Part shown: positions 18,219 through 26,924 of the stretch, one piece after another
Numbering within the stretch: the stretch's first letter is position 1
Layout: every line of letters starts with the position of its first letter
Assembly (NCBI GenBank): GCA_040367435.1
Contig: BAABWY010000008.1
Coordinates: 106,170-170,169, forward strand
Origin: Hyphomicrobiales bacterium 4NK60-0047b
Lineage (GTDB): Bacteria; Pseudomonadota; Alphaproteobacteria; Rhizobiales; HXMU1428-3
Direction of reading: 5' to 3'
Length of the DNA: 64,000 nt
Position numbers and translations under genes: made by a program
Notes under the pieces: model-generated
Told to the model about the DNA's origin: nothing
Databases searched by the model: none
What the model saw: only the letters and a program-made list of their open reading frames with translations

Positions 18219-20480
18219 TTAGTTTGATTTCTTGGAAGGAGGTAGGGGATTGCCCCTTAATTCAATCTTAGCTTGCTGCTTTGCAGGTTTTTTCTCAGCA
18301 GGTGCAATAGATCCAAAATTATCTTTAGCTTTTTGCAGCAACGTGCCAATAGAGCCAAGCAGCTTAAAGGTTCGCTTTGGCATCCGTTCATCTTTTGTGT
18401 CATCAAAATTTGCTTCAGGGTTGTTGGCACGCAAATAAGCTAATCGTTTGCGCTCAGCAACTTGAACAGGGTGCAGAGGTAACCCAGGTATTTCAGGTAT
18501 GTTCATAGAACGATGAGCTTTGGCCATATAGTCATGCCATGTTTGAGTGGGCAAACTACCACCAGTAACCCGATTTGTTGGGCGGCTATTGTCATTACCA
18601 AACCAAACACCAGTTACATATTTACCAGTAAACCCAAGAAAAAACGCATCCTTGTAACCTTGTCCAGTTCCTGTTTTTCCAGCTGATACTGTAAAGTCTA
18701 AATTAGCACGGCGCCCCGTACCACCGGTTACCACTTTACCAAGCATCTGGTTGAGCATAGCTATATGTTTGATATCAAATATTTGCTCTTGGCCCTTGGG
18801 CTCATCTTTGTCCCGCGAATAAACCAGCTTGCCTTGGTCAGTCCTGACCTCAATAATAGAATAAGGTCGAACCTTCTTACCACCGTTCGCAAAAGTAGCA
18901 TAACCACCGGTATGCTCAAGTAAGGATAATTCAGCTGTTCCAATGGGCATAGTACAATTCGGGCGCACGCCTTTAAGTCCAAGCTTGACAGTATTCTCTA
19001 CAACCTTCTTATGCCCAACCTTTTTGGCTAACCAAACAGGAATTGTATTAATACTCTTGGCAAGAGCAAGTTCAAGAGTAACGGCCCCTCGGTATCTCCG
19101 GTTATAGTTTTTAGGTGACCAACGATTACAAACCACCGGATAATCAACCACCCGGCTATTTGGCTTAAATCCTGCCTGAATAGCTGTTAGATACACATAA
19201 GGCTTAAAAGTTGATCCGGGTTGTCTTTTCGCGTTAACTGCTCTGTTAAATTGACTTTCACCATAATCATTCCCGCCGACCATTGAGCGCACAGCGCCGT
19301 CAGATGTCATAGAAACTAAAGCCGCTTCAGAAACGCGTTTAGACTTGCGATTTGGCAAAAGAACATTAGAAACTGCTTCGACAGCAAATTGCTGTAACTC
19401 CATATCGACAGTGGTCTGTACTCTTAAGGAAAGTTCACCTTTTTTAGCGGTTAGTCGCTGCACTTCATCAAAGGCCCAGTCTAGAAAATGTTCGGGGCTA
19501 TTTAAGTTATCAGCTTGCGAAACAGGTACAGCTGGGTTTAAACGAGCACCGTGAACTTGCCCCTCTGTCATAAAGCCCGCTTCGACCATATTATCAAGTA
19601 CTTCGTTGGCCCGGGCTCTTGCAGCCGGTAGGTTCGCGTGTGGAGAATAGCGGGTTGGAGCCTTGAACATGCCTGCCATCATGGCAGATTCAGCTAAACT
19701 AATTTCACGAGCTGATTTGCCGAAGTAAAGCTGTGTTGCAGCTTCAATGCCGTGGGCACCACCACCCATATAGGCTCGATCAAGGTAGAGACGCAATATT
19801 TCTTTTTTCTCATAATGGTTTTCAAGCCAAAGAGCGAGAAAGGCTTCTTTAATCTTCCGGTCAATAGTTCGCTCTGAAGAAAGAAATAGAAGCTTGGCCA
19901 GTTGTTGAGAAAGGGAGCTACCACCTTGCACCACGCCATTCGCACGGGCATTTTCAACAATGGCGCGAAGCGTACCAAAAATATCAATACCAAAGTGTGT
20001 GAAGAAGCGTCGGTCTTCAGTTGCTAAAACAGCTTTAACAAAATGATCTGGCAGTTCATCAATGGGGACTGAGGCATCATGTAAAATACCTCGATGACCA
20101 ATTTCATTTCCATACCTGTCAAGGAAGGTAACACTTAGTTCGCCACGGGCAAGCCAATCGCCTTTTTCAATGATACGCACGGATGGGATACAAAGGGCGG
20201 CCATCACAACAAATCCTGCAACACCCAAGTTGAACCCTTCAGACAAACCCTCATTTAATAATTTACGATAACCAGATAGGTGAAAACGGGAAAAAAAACT
20301 TGTGTAAGACTTCCAAATGTTTTTGATAAATAGCCATATCCCAAAAACGCCCGAATCCAGCTTGGAATCAAGTGAAAGCAAATTAACAGAGTGCTGGCGC
20401 TCTCCCTTTTTAAACATCCATTCAGGCACAGCTTTTCTTCCCCATAAATCTATGGTTAGTTTAAAAAATGAATATGGCAT
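18219..20480 (-). CDS. Class A penicillin-binding protein (PBP1A family)
   Basis: Bifunctional peptidoglycan glycosyltransferase/transpeptidase, 753 aa. A cytoplasmic N-terminus of about 85 residues precedes one membrane helix. The GT51 domain shows ATEDRRFFTHFGID with the catalytic Glu and GGSSLSQQLAKLL. The transpeptidase domain shows RQPGSTFKPY (SxxK), KSINT (SxN) and SAGKTGTGQ (KTG). The C-terminal tail is basic and disordered, ending with many Lys and Pro. It heads an apparent operon with the DUF1214 and DUF1254 genes. No signal suggests PBP1C, which would carry a different C-terminal domain. Confidence 0.93.
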   Translation of the reverse strand: MPYSFFKLTIDLWGRKAVPEWMFKKGERQHSVNLLSLDSKLDSGVFGIWLFIKNIWKSYTSFFSRFHLSGYRKLLNEGLSEGFNLGVAGFVVMAALCIPSVRIIEKGDWLARGELSVTFLDRYGNEIGHRGILHDASVPIDELPDHFVKAVLATEDRRFFTHFGIDIFGTLRAIVENARANGVVQGGSSLSQQLAKLLFLSSERTIDRKIKEAFLALWLENHYEKKEILRLYLDRAYMGGGAHGIEAATQLYFGKSAREISLAESAMMAGMFKAPTRYSPHANLPAARARANEVLDNMVEAGFMTEGQVHGARLNPAVPVSQADNLNSPEHFLDWAFDEVQRLTAKKGELSLRVQTTVDMELQQFAVEAVSNVLLPNRKSKRVSEAALVSMTSDGAVRSMVGGNDYGESQFNRAVNAKRQPGSTFKPYVYLTAIQAGFKPNSRVVDYPVVCNRWSPKNYNRRYRGAVTLELALAKSINTIPVWLAKKVGHKKVVENTVKLGLKGVRPNCTMPIGTAELSLLEHTGGYATFANGGKKVRPYSIIEVRTDQGKLVYSRDKDEPKGQEQIFDIKHIAMLNQMLGKVVTGGTGRRANLDFTVSAGKTGTGQGYKDAFFLGFTGKYVTGVWFGNDNSRPTNRVTGGSLPTQTWHDYMAKAHRSMNIPEIPGLPLHPVQVAERKRLAYLRANNPEANFDDTKDERMPKRTFKLLGSIGTLLQKAKDNFGSIAPAEKKPAKQQAKIELRGNPLPPSKKSN

Positions 20481-20606
20481 TCTGGCGATAAAAACTCAAT
20501 CAGTTGATCAAGCCAAAGTGGGGTTTTGCACTTGAGAAACACCGTATTTAGATTAAAGTTTAAGTGTAAAACGTTGAAGTTTGAGAGAAAACAGGACACT
20601 TCGGTG

Positions 20607-21062
20607 ATGGAAGACAATTTCTGGCAGAATAAACAGCTTTCTGAAATGAATGACAAAGAATGGGAAGCTCTTTGTGATGGATGCGGTGCATGTTGCCTTA
20701 TCCAACTCGAAGATGAAGAAACTGAAGAGCGTATTTTTACAAAAATTGCCTGTAAATTATTGGATATTGGGGCATGTCGTTGTAAATCCTATAAAAACAG
20801 ACACGATATTGTCCCCACATGTAGTAAAGTTACATTAGAGCTTCTAAAAACCGCTGATTGGTTGCCGCCAACCTGTGCCTATAGATTATTATATGAAGGA
20901 AAACCACTCCATTGGTGGCATCCTTTAATCTCAGAAGACCCTGAAACAGTTCACCAATCAGGGGTGTCAGTACGTGGCTGGGCCCGAAGTGAGCAAGACA
21001 TCGGCGATGACATAGATGAAAAATATTACGCACCAAATTTATTTGCAGAATTCACAAAATAG
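20607..21062 (+). CDS. YcgN family cysteine-cluster protein (UPF0260)
   Basis: 151 aa from ATG 20607, with AGGACA at 20593-20598 as ribosome binding site; the open frame runs further upstream but lacks a site. The cysteine pattern CDGCGACC, later IACKL, GACRCKSY and PTCSK, is that of the YkgJ/UPF0260 group, thought to bind a metal or iron-sulfur cluster. The ending WARSEQDIGDDIDEKYYAP is also family-typical. Function is unknown. It is the last chromosomal gene before the repeat RNA locus and the GTA cluster. Confidence 0.9.
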   Translation: MEDNFWQNKQLSEMNDKEWEALCDGCGACCLIQLEDEETEERIFTKIACKLLDIGACRCKSYKNRHDIVPTCSKVTLELLKTADWLPPTCAYRLLYEGKPLHWWHPLISEDPETVHQSGVSVRGWARSEQDIGDDIDEKYYAPNLFAEFTK

Positions 21063-21092
21063 GAAAAAAATCACATAATAGGAATTTATGTG

Positions 21093-21121
21093 TTGACAGC
21101 GCGCCGGTGTTGCGATATAAA
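21093..21121 (+). promoter_or_regulatory. Consensus sigma-70 promoter of the repeat RNA
   Basis: TTGACA at 21093-21098, exactly 17 bases, then TATAAA at 21116-21121. This is the best promoter in the window. Transcription would begin near 21128, just ahead of repeat array 2 and 350 bases before the first GTA gene. A GC-rich spacer (GCGCGCC) resembles strong stable-RNA promoters. Confidence 0.8.
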
Positions 21122-21181
21122 TGAGATACAGTCAGAAAAGTGCGTCACTTAGGTTTAGTAACTAAGGGACAGTATAATAAG

Positions 21182-21388
21182 CGCGGTTGCTTGTGGGCAA
21201 TCTGAAGCGCAAAGCAAAGTTTGCTAGTGGGCAATCTGAAGCGCAAAGCAAAGTTTGCTTGTGGGCAATCTGAAGCGCAAAGCAAAGTTTGCTAGTGGGC
21301 AATCTGAAGCGCAAAGCAAAGTTTGCTAGTGGGCAATCTGAAGCGCAAAGCAAAGTTTGCTAGTGGGCAATCTGAAGCGCAAAGCAAA
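21182..21388 (+). repeat. Hairpin repeat array 2 (six units, 34 bp period)
   Basis: Core TGCTWGTGGGCAATCTGAAG recurs six times; the TTTGC marks fall at 21220, 21254, 21288, 21322 and 21356, exactly 34 bp apart, with a first variant unit (GGTTGC) at 21185. Units are almost identical, with CTT/CTA alternation before GTGGG. The first unit folds as GCGC-GGTTGC-TTGTGG-GCAATC-TGAA-GCGC. No unique spacers, so it is not a CRISPR. Confidence 0.92.
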
Positions 21389-21395
21389 AATGACC

Positions 21396-21437
21396 AACCA
21401 GCCAACATCTCATATGAGAGTTCGAGCTGGTTTTTTT
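21396..21437 (+). terminator. Intrinsic terminator between repeat array 2 and the GTA cluster
   Basis: AACCAGC (21396-21402) pairs with GCTGGTT (21426-21432), with an inner CTCATATGAG palindrome, followed by a run of T to 21437. It lies between the consensus promoter and the first GTA gene. Confidence 0.85.
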
Positions 21438-21480
21438 ATGCCTAATTCAGCCGGTCACCCTAGAGGATCAAATTTCAATA

Positions 21481-22023
21481 GTGAAACATAAAGCTTTTGA
21501 GCAAAATAAAAATTGGACCGAAATTCAAAAAGCCTATGAAGATAAAACACAAACAATAAAAGAAATTTGCGGACAATATAATTTAAAACAATCAGAGCTC
21601 TATAAATATGCCAAAGCAAATAATTGGCAGCTTCGTTCAAAAAAGAAAAAAAACTTAACAAGTAAGCAAACAGAACTTTCAAAAAAAGAAAGTCAAAATC
21701 GTCATTTAACAACACTGACGACTAAACAAACACAGTTAAGAAAACCAACCGAAACACTTCAGGACGCATTGGAATTTATCACAATGGATTTAATGCAACG
21801 CATTCAACAACGGACCATAGAAAGCGAAGCTGATCATGATAAAGACGCTAGAACACTTTCCTCATTGGTTAGGACATATGAAAAGCTAAAAGAAATGAAA
21901 ACAGCACCCCAATCCTCAAATCAAAAAGGTGAGCAAAAACATTCCCCAATCAAAAAAGCCGATGAGGACGCAAAACGCCGAGAAATTGCGACAAGCCTTG
22001 AAAAGCTCATTCAAGGGCTCTGA
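21481..22023 (+). CDS. GTA small terminase subunit (RcGTA g1-like)
   Basis: 180 aa from a GTG start. The N-terminal 50 residues (WTEIQKAYEDKTQTIKEICGQYNLKQSELYKYAKANNW) read as a helix-turn-helix DNA-recognition domain, as in small terminases. The middle is a long Lys/Gln/Thr-rich helix and the C-terminal segment RREIATSLEKLIQGL matches the family's conserved end. It overlaps the large terminase gene by over 60 bases in another frame. In RcGTA this subunit supports headful packaging of random host DNA rather than recognition of a phage pac site. Identity rests on position plus helix-turn-helix, as the family diverges fast. Confidence 0.75.
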   Translation: MKHKAFEQNKNWTEIQKAYEDKTQTIKEICGQYNLKQSELYKYAKANNWQLRSKKKKNLTSKQTELSKKESQNRHLTTLTTKQTQLRKPTETLQDALEFITMDLMQRIQQRTIESEADHDKDARTLSSLVRTYEKLKEMKTAPQSSNQKGEQKHSPIKKADEDAKRREIATSLEKLIQGL

Positions 22024-23362
22024 CAACGATGCAGATGAAGGCAAGGCAACAGAATTAAAAAAGTTCTTAGAGCAGTTACCACTCAAAGAATTAGAAACGC
22101 TACAAAATGATTGGCAAATTTGGGCAAGAGATGATCAGCTTCCACCAAGTCACTTAATAGAAGATCATACGAAAGCTGGTGAACAAGCCTGGAATATTTG
22201 GCTCCTATTAGGAGGAAGGGGAGCGGGTAAAACAAGAGCAGGAGCTGAATGGGTGCGAGCCATGGCGCTGGGGATTAAGCCCATTGCAACAGAACCAGCA
22301 AAAAGAATAGCCCTCGTTGGTGAAACTCTTGGTGATGTCAGAAGAACAATGATTGAAGGCATTTCTGGTCTGTTAGAAATTCACCCACCAGAGGAACGTC
22401 CTTTGTTCGAACCATCTAAGCGAAGAATAACATGGCCTAACGGCTCGATTGCTGAAATGTACTCAGCTGAAGATCCTGAAAGCCTAAGAGGCCCACAATT
22501 TATGGCCGCCTGGTGCGATGAAATATGCAAATGGCCGCATGCAACAGAAACATGGGATATGTTACAGTTTGCGTTACGGTTAGGAGAAGCTCCTCGCCAA
22601 GTGGTGACAACAACACCGCGATCAACCGCGTTATTAAAAGCCATAATAGCTAATGATAAAACAGTCATCCAGCGCTCAAGAACTCAAGACAATAGCGCGA
22701 ATTTATCTGCTAGTTTTTTAAAAACCGTTGAAGAAAAATATGGCGGCACAAGATTAGGGCGCCAGGAATTAGATGGTGAACTTATCGAAGACCGAGAAGA
22801 TGCTCTCTGGCAAAGGGATCAAATAGAAAAGCTAAGGATAAGAAAAACTCCTGAGCTCGAGAGGATCGTTGTTGCAATTGACCCACCGGTCACAAGTGGG
22901 GAAAAGGCTGATTTATGCGGTATTGTAGCAGCTGGTATAAATCATGAGGGACAAGGCTTTATATTAAAAGACAAAAGCGTAAAAAGAGCCACGCCGTTAA
23001 AGTGGGCTCAAATCGCAGTTGACCTTTTTCATGATATGCAAGCTGATCGCATTGTTGCAGAGGTAAATCAAGGTGGAGATTTGGTTGAAACCATTCTGCG
23101 CCAAATAGATGAAACCGTCCCAATAAGAAAAGTACACGCAAGCCGAGGTAAGTATTTACGAGCCGAACCGGTTGCCGCTCTCTATGAACAAGGTCGTATC
23201 AGTCATGTTGGCTGCTATGAAGAACTGGAAGATCAAATGTGTGACTTTGGACCTGGCGGTTTGTCAAACGGAAAAAGTCCAGACCGTCTGGATGCCTTAG
23301 TCTGGGCCATGACAGATCTGATGTTAAATACCAAAGTAACACCGCGCATGCGGCGACTATAA
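21929..23362 (+). CDS. GTA large terminase (RcGTA g2-like)
   Basis: ATPase/nuclease motor that packages DNA into GTA heads. Walker A LLLGGRGAGKTRAG lies at about 93-106, Walker B region FMAAWCDEICKW near 187-198, and the RNase H-like nuclease begins at IVVAIDPPVTSGEKAD with the catalytic Asp. The C-terminal SPDRLDALVWAMTDLM is characteristic of GTA and related phage terminases. Start is uncertain: GTG 21929 (477 aa) or ATG 21962 (466 aa); both overlap the small terminase gene, implying coupled translation. Full length, no frameshift. Confidence 0.94.
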   Translation: MSKNIPQSKKPMRTQNAEKLRQALKSSFKGSDNDADEGKATELKKFLEQLPLKELETLQNDWQIWARDDQLPPSHLIEDHTKAGEQAWNIWLLLGGRGAGKTRAGAEWVRAMALGIKPIATEPAKRIALVGETLGDVRRTMIEGISGLLEIHPPEERPLFEPSKRRITWPNGSIAEMYSAEDPESLRGPQFMAAWCDEICKWPHATETWDMLQFALRLGEAPRQVVTTTPRSTALLKAIIANDKTVIQRSRTQDNSANLSASFLKTVEEKYGGTRLGRQELDGELIEDREDALWQRDQIEKLRIRKTPELERIVVAIDPPVTSGEKADLCGIVAAGINHEGQGFILKDKSVKRATPLKWAQIAVDLFHDMQADRIVAEVNQGGDLVETILRQIDETVPIRKVHASRGKYLRAEPVAALYEQGRISHVGCYEELEDQMCDFGPGGLSNGKSPDRLDALVWAMTDLMLNTKVTPRMRRL

Positions 23363-23408
23363 ATTCAATACCAAATAAAATGCACTAGGTTAGTAAAAGG
23401 GTCACTAT

Positions 23409-24698
23409 ATGCCATTGTGGAACCAACTGTTCACCTCCTTGGTGAAGCAGCCAAAAAACATGCCCAATTCAAAAGGTCATGGAAAAAGTCATAAGACAAA
23501 CAACTTTGAACAAAAAGCCAGTCAAGCAAAGTCATTGATATCCATGCACCAGCTTGGTCAGGCCCAATGGACACCAAGAGATTACACATCTTTTGCCAAT
23601 GAAGGTTTTGGACAAAATGCAATTTGCTACAGATGCATAAGAATGATTGCTCAATCAGCAGCGACAATTCCACTCCGCGTCAGAGAAGAGGGGGAAGATT
23701 ATAAAGAGCACCCTTTACTAGATCTTTTGAAAAATCCGAATGCCCATCAATGCGGACCTGATTTATTTGAAGAATGGTACGGCTATCTCATGGTTGCAGG
23801 TAATAGTTACATGGAACTGGTAAGTTTAAATGAAACGCCACGCGAACTTTATGTTCTAAGACCAGATAGAATGAAAATCATTGCTGGCGAAAAGGGGTGG
23901 CCTCAAGCCTTCCAATATTCAGTTAATAACCAGTTTGTGACGTTCCCTATCCAAGATGGCACAGATGGTAATGAGCAGTCTCCAATTTTACACACGAAAC
24001 TATTTCACCCAACAAATGATCATTATGGCATGAGCCCCATTGAAGCAGCCGCCTCTGCAGTTGATATTCACAATGCTGCATCAAATTGGAACAAAGCGCT
24101 GCTTGATAATTCGGCCCGCCCTTCAGGTGCACTAATTTATACCGCAAAAGATGGCCAACTCACCAATGAGCAATATGAGCGATTGCAAAGTGAGTTGGAA
24201 GAAAACTTCGAAGGAGCGGCAAATGCCGGCAAACCTCTGTTGCTAGAAGGAGGGCTAGATTGGAAAAACATGGGATTGTCTCCAAGGGACATGGATTTCA
24301 TTGAAGCAAAATATATAGCGGCAAGAGAAATCGCCTTGGCATTTGGTGTGCCCCCTATGTTGCTCGGCATCCCAGGAGACAACACCTATTCTAACTATGC
24401 CGAAGCCAACCGGACATTCTGGAGACAAACCATATTACCTTTGGTTGAGCGCAGTGCAAAAACACTAACGAATTGGCTAAGGCCCTCATTCGGAAATTCA
24501 CTAACCTTAAAACCAGACATCACAGAAGTGACAGCTCTAACCCAGGAGCGTGAAGCCTTGTGGCGACGTTTGCAACAAACAGATTTTCTAACCTCAAATG
24601 AAAAACGTGCCCTGATTGGTTACCCACCATTAGAACCAGATGAACTGGAAGAAGATGCCGAAATACATACTGAAATAAACGGGGAAGGACGTTCATGA
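23409..24698 (+). CDS. GTA portal protein, HK97 family (RcGTA g3-like)
   Basis: 429 aa. Forms the dodecameric ring through which DNA enters the head. The HK97-type portal core is seen in NEGFGQNAICYRCIRMIAQS, HPLLDLLKNPN, FEEWYGYLMVAGNSYMEL, NDHYGMSPIEAA and the clip/stem region KYIAAREIALAFGVPPMLLG followed by NYAEANRTFW. It ends with ATGA overlapping the protease gene by four bases, a sign of translational coupling. ATG start at 23409. Confidence 0.95.
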   Translation: MPLWNQLFTSLVKQPKNMPNSKGHGKSHKTNNFEQKASQAKSLISMHQLGQAQWTPRDYTSFANEGFGQNAICYRCIRMIAQSAATIPLRVREEGEDYKEHPLLDLLKNPNAHQCGPDLFEEWYGYLMVAGNSYMELVSLNETPRELYVLRPDRMKIIAGEKGWPQAFQYSVNNQFVTFPIQDGTDGNEQSPILHTKLFHPTNDHYGMSPIEAAASAVDIHNAASNWNKALLDNSARPSGALIYTAKDGQLTNEQYERLQSELEENFEGAANAGKPLLLEGGLDWKNMGLSPRDMDFIEAKYIAAREIALAFGVPPMLLGIPGDNTYSNYAEANRTFWRQTILPLVERSAKTLTNWLRPSFGNSLTLKPDITEVTALTQEREALWRRLQQTDFLTSNEKRALIGYPPLEPDELEEDAEIHTEINGEGRS

Positions 24699-25474
24699 AA
24701 ATAGCACCGAAGATAAAAAACAAATCATTTCAGATGAGCTTTAAAGATTTCAGTGAGAGAGAAGTAAAATACGCACCAATTAATGTGGAAACCATCAATG
24801 AAGAGGGCGTTTTCGAGGGCTATGCAAGTCTATTTAACACCGTAGATTTGACAAAGGACATGGTAGTCAGAGGGGCTTTTGCAAAAGGATTAAGGCAAAA
24901 ATCACCTCTCAACATAAAAATGCTCTATCAGCACAACCCAAGTGAGCCCATAGGCATCTGGCAAACCATAAAAGAAGATCAAAAAGGTCTTTATGTTCAG
25001 GGGAAATTGCTCAAAGAAATTCGGCGCGGAAAAGAAGTGTTGGCCTTGATGAAACAAGGAGCACTAGATGGTCTTTCTATTGGGTATAAAGCAATACGCT
25101 CAAGGCAGACCAATAGCAAGACGGCGGCCAAGAGAAGCGGGGCCATAAGAGAACTGCTTGAAATAGATTTATACGAAATTTCCATTGTGACATTTCCAAT
25201 GCACCCTGATGCAAGAGTTCAAAAAGTAAAAACACTTCCTATAAGAAATGGTCTCCCAACCATCAGAGAATTCGAAAGGTGGCTTATGCGCGATGCAGGT
25301 TTCACCCGAAAGCAAGCCCAAACGGCAATTGCCAAGGGCTTTAAAATACTAGCTCTCACGCGCGATGCTGAGGCTGAACAGAGCAGTTTAACAAGGAGAA
25401 CCCTGAAGTTAAATTCTCATCTTTCCTTAACTGAAAAGCTAAAACAAGCCACACAACAATTTACCAAACAATGA
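24695..25474 (+). CDS. GTA prohead protease, HK97 family (RcGTA g4-like)
   Basis: Serine protease (U35 type) that trims the capsid scaffold domain. The core is EGYASLFNTVDLTKDMVVRGAF, then KMLYQHNPSEPIG with the catalytic His, and LDGLSIGYKAI with the catalytic Ser region. An internal ATG at residue 14 (MSFKDFSEREVKY) is a possible start. After the protease domain a C-terminal segment of about 80 residues (EFERWLMRDAGFTRKQAQTAIAKGF) is present, making it longer than the shortest GTA proteases. The four-base overlap with the portal gene supports the ATG at 24695. Confidence 0.92.
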   Translation: MKIAPKIKNKSFQMSFKDFSEREVKYAPINVETINEEGVFEGYASLFNTVDLTKDMVVRGAFAKGLRQKSPLNIKMLYQHNPSEPIGIWQTIKEDQKGLYVQGKLLKEIRRGKEVLALMKQGALDGLSIGYKAIRSRQTNSKTAAKRSGAIRELLEIDLYEISIVTFPMHPDARVQKVKTLPIRNGLPTIREFERWLMRDAGFTRKQAQTAIAKGFKILALTRDAEAEQSSLTRRTLKLNSHLSLTEKLKQATQQFTKQ

Positions 25475-25481
25475 GGAATAT

Positions 25482-26747
25482 ATGACTGAACAAACCCCTC
25501 CCAAACACTATGAAACCAAAGCTGACACCCTTGGACCTGATGCTGAGATTAATTCTGCATTTGATCAATTTATGAATGCCTTTGACGAATTCAAACAGAC
25601 CAATGACACACGCTTAGATGAGCTTGAGCAAAAAATGAGTGTTGATGTTCTCACTGAAGAAAAACTAAACCGAATTAACCGAGCTCTGGAAGACAATCAA
25701 AATCAGATGGATGCTCTTTTATTAAAGTCGAGCCGTCCGACGCTTAATGGTTCCAAGGAAAGTTCTTTCCTCTCAACCAAACATCACACTGCGTTTAATA
25801 ATTATATGCGCAAAGGTGACGCGACAAAATTAAGAGATATTGAAACCAAAGCGCTCTCAATCACTTCAGACCCTGATGGCGGGTATCTCGTACCGGACGA
25901 AACTGAAAAAGCCGTGATGACATCCCTTAAAGATGTCTCGCCAATCAGAGCAATTGCCGGTAATAGACAAGTGAGTGGCACTGTTTATAAAAAGCCATTT
26001 TCTGTTTCAGGTCCTGGCACAGGCTGGGTTGGAGAAACAGCCGCGAGACCAGAGACAACCTCACCAAGTCTAGCCGAATTAAGTTTCCCTACGATGGAAC
26101 TTTACGCCATGCCAGCAGCAACGAGTAATTTGCTTGATGATAGTGCTGTAAACATCGATGAATGGATCGCAGAAGAAGTCCAAACAGCGTTCGCTGAGCA
26201 AGAAACAGCAGCATTTGTAAACGGTGATGGAGTGAATAAACCTCGTGGCTTTCTAGATTACACCGCCGTTGCTGAAAGCAGTTGGAGTTGGGGGAATATG
26301 GGATATCTGGCAACAGGTGTTGATGGCGATTTTGCTGCAAGTGACCCAAGCGATACTCTAATTGATTTAATCTACACAGTTAAGTCATCCTATAGAGCAA
26401 ACTCTAAATGGGTGCTGTCACGCTCAACACAAGCTGAAATTCGCAAAATAAAAGATGCAGATGGTAATTACATCTGGCAGCCAGCTAACAGACCTGGCGA
26501 GCAACCCTCTTTGCTTGGATACCCGGTGACAGAGGTCGAAGATATGCCAGCAATTGGCTCTGATAGCCTATCCATCGCATTTGGTGACTTTAATCGCGGT
26601 TACCTAATTGTTGATCGCCTCGGTCTTCGTGTCCTTAGAGATCCATATAGCTCTAAACCATATGTGCTCTTTTACTCAACCAAACGAGTAGGTGGCGGTG
26701 TGCAAGATTTTGACGCCATTAAATTCCTTAAATTTGGTACTTCGTAA
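25482..26747 (+). CDS. GTA major capsid protein, HK97 family (RcGTA g5-like)
   Basis: 421 aa. An N-terminal coiled-coil scaffold (about 20-90) is followed by the HK97 fold, opening at DPDGGYLVPDETEKAVMTSLKDVSPIRAIAG. Further family segments are TGWVGETAARPETTSP, the E-loop and P-domain, and the closing GLRVLRDPYSSKPYVLFYSTKRVGGGV. The protease is expected to remove the scaffold. A 15 bp tandem duplication covers the stop codon (26736-26750 and 26751-26765). A hairpin region and a 177-base gap separate it from the next gene, unlike the tight spacing upstream. Confidence 0.95.
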   Translation: MTEQTPPKHYETKADTLGPDAEINSAFDQFMNAFDEFKQTNDTRLDELEQKMSVDVLTEEKLNRINRALEDNQNQMDALLLKSSRPTLNGSKESSFLSTKHHTAFNNYMRKGDATKLRDIETKALSITSDPDGGYLVPDETEKAVMTSLKDVSPIRAIAGNRQVSGTVYKKPFSVSGPGTGWVGETAARPETTSPSLAELSFPTMELYAMPAATSNLLDDSAVNIDEWIAEEVQTAFAEQETAAFVNGDGVNKPRGFLDYTAVAESSWSWGNMGYLATGVDGDFAASDPSDTLIDLIYTVKSSYRANSKWVLSRSTQAEIRKIKDADGNYIWQPANRPGEQPSLLGYPVTEVEDMPAIGSDSLSIAFGDFNRGYLIVDRLGLRVLRDPYSSKPYVLFYSTKRVGGGVQDFDAIKFLKFGTS

Positions 26748-26789
26748 GTCGGCACTTCGTAAAAGAAAGAGCTCGAATAAAACAAAATA

Positions 26790-26866
26790 ATGGCAGCTGT
26801 TTTCTCCCCCAAACATTGCCATTAGTGCCTGGCATTTTTTTGCCCCTCCCTCATAAAGTGCCAGGC
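26790..26866 (+). promoter_or_regulatory. Hairpin region after the capsid gene
   Basis: ATGGCA (26790-26795) can pair with TGCCAT (26817-26822). GCCTGGCA (26827-26834) can pair either with TGCCAGGC (26859-26866) or, through GGCA, with TGCC just past a run of seven T. The alternatives exclude each other, as in an attenuator. It could lower transcription beyond the capsid gene; no experiment supports this. Confidence 0.4.
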
Positions 26867-26924
26867 TCGCCTTTAGTAAGACAATTCCTTTTAGAAAAAT
26901 CGATAATAATTTTGGAGTAAAAAA

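Larger units (their letters stand above)
21128..21437 (+). ncRNA. Putative repeat-containing small RNA or terminated GTA leader
   Basis: About 310 nt predicted between a consensus promoter and an intrinsic terminator. The first 50 bases contain a CTTAG/CTAAG hairpin; the rest is six tandem hairpin repeats. No ribosome binding site with a sustained reading frame is present on the plus strand, and the 34 bp repeat period cannot keep a frame, so coding is unlikely. The terminator ends 44 bases before the GTG of the first GTA gene. It is either a free small RNA or a leader that stops GTA transcription unless the terminator is bypassed. The RNA itself is inferred, not observed. Confidence 0.6.

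Noticed and set aside
21128..21181. tRNA or tmRNA gene after the strong promoter
   Set aside because: No cloverleaf, T-loop sequence or CCA end could be found in this stretch.
21162..21353. Minus-strand ORF through array 2
   Set aside because: It is a by-product of the repeat; the 34 bp period shifts frame at each unit, and no start signal is present.
21182..21388. CRISPR array
   Set aside because: The repeats are directly joined with a 34 bp period and no unique spacers, and no cas gene is nearby.
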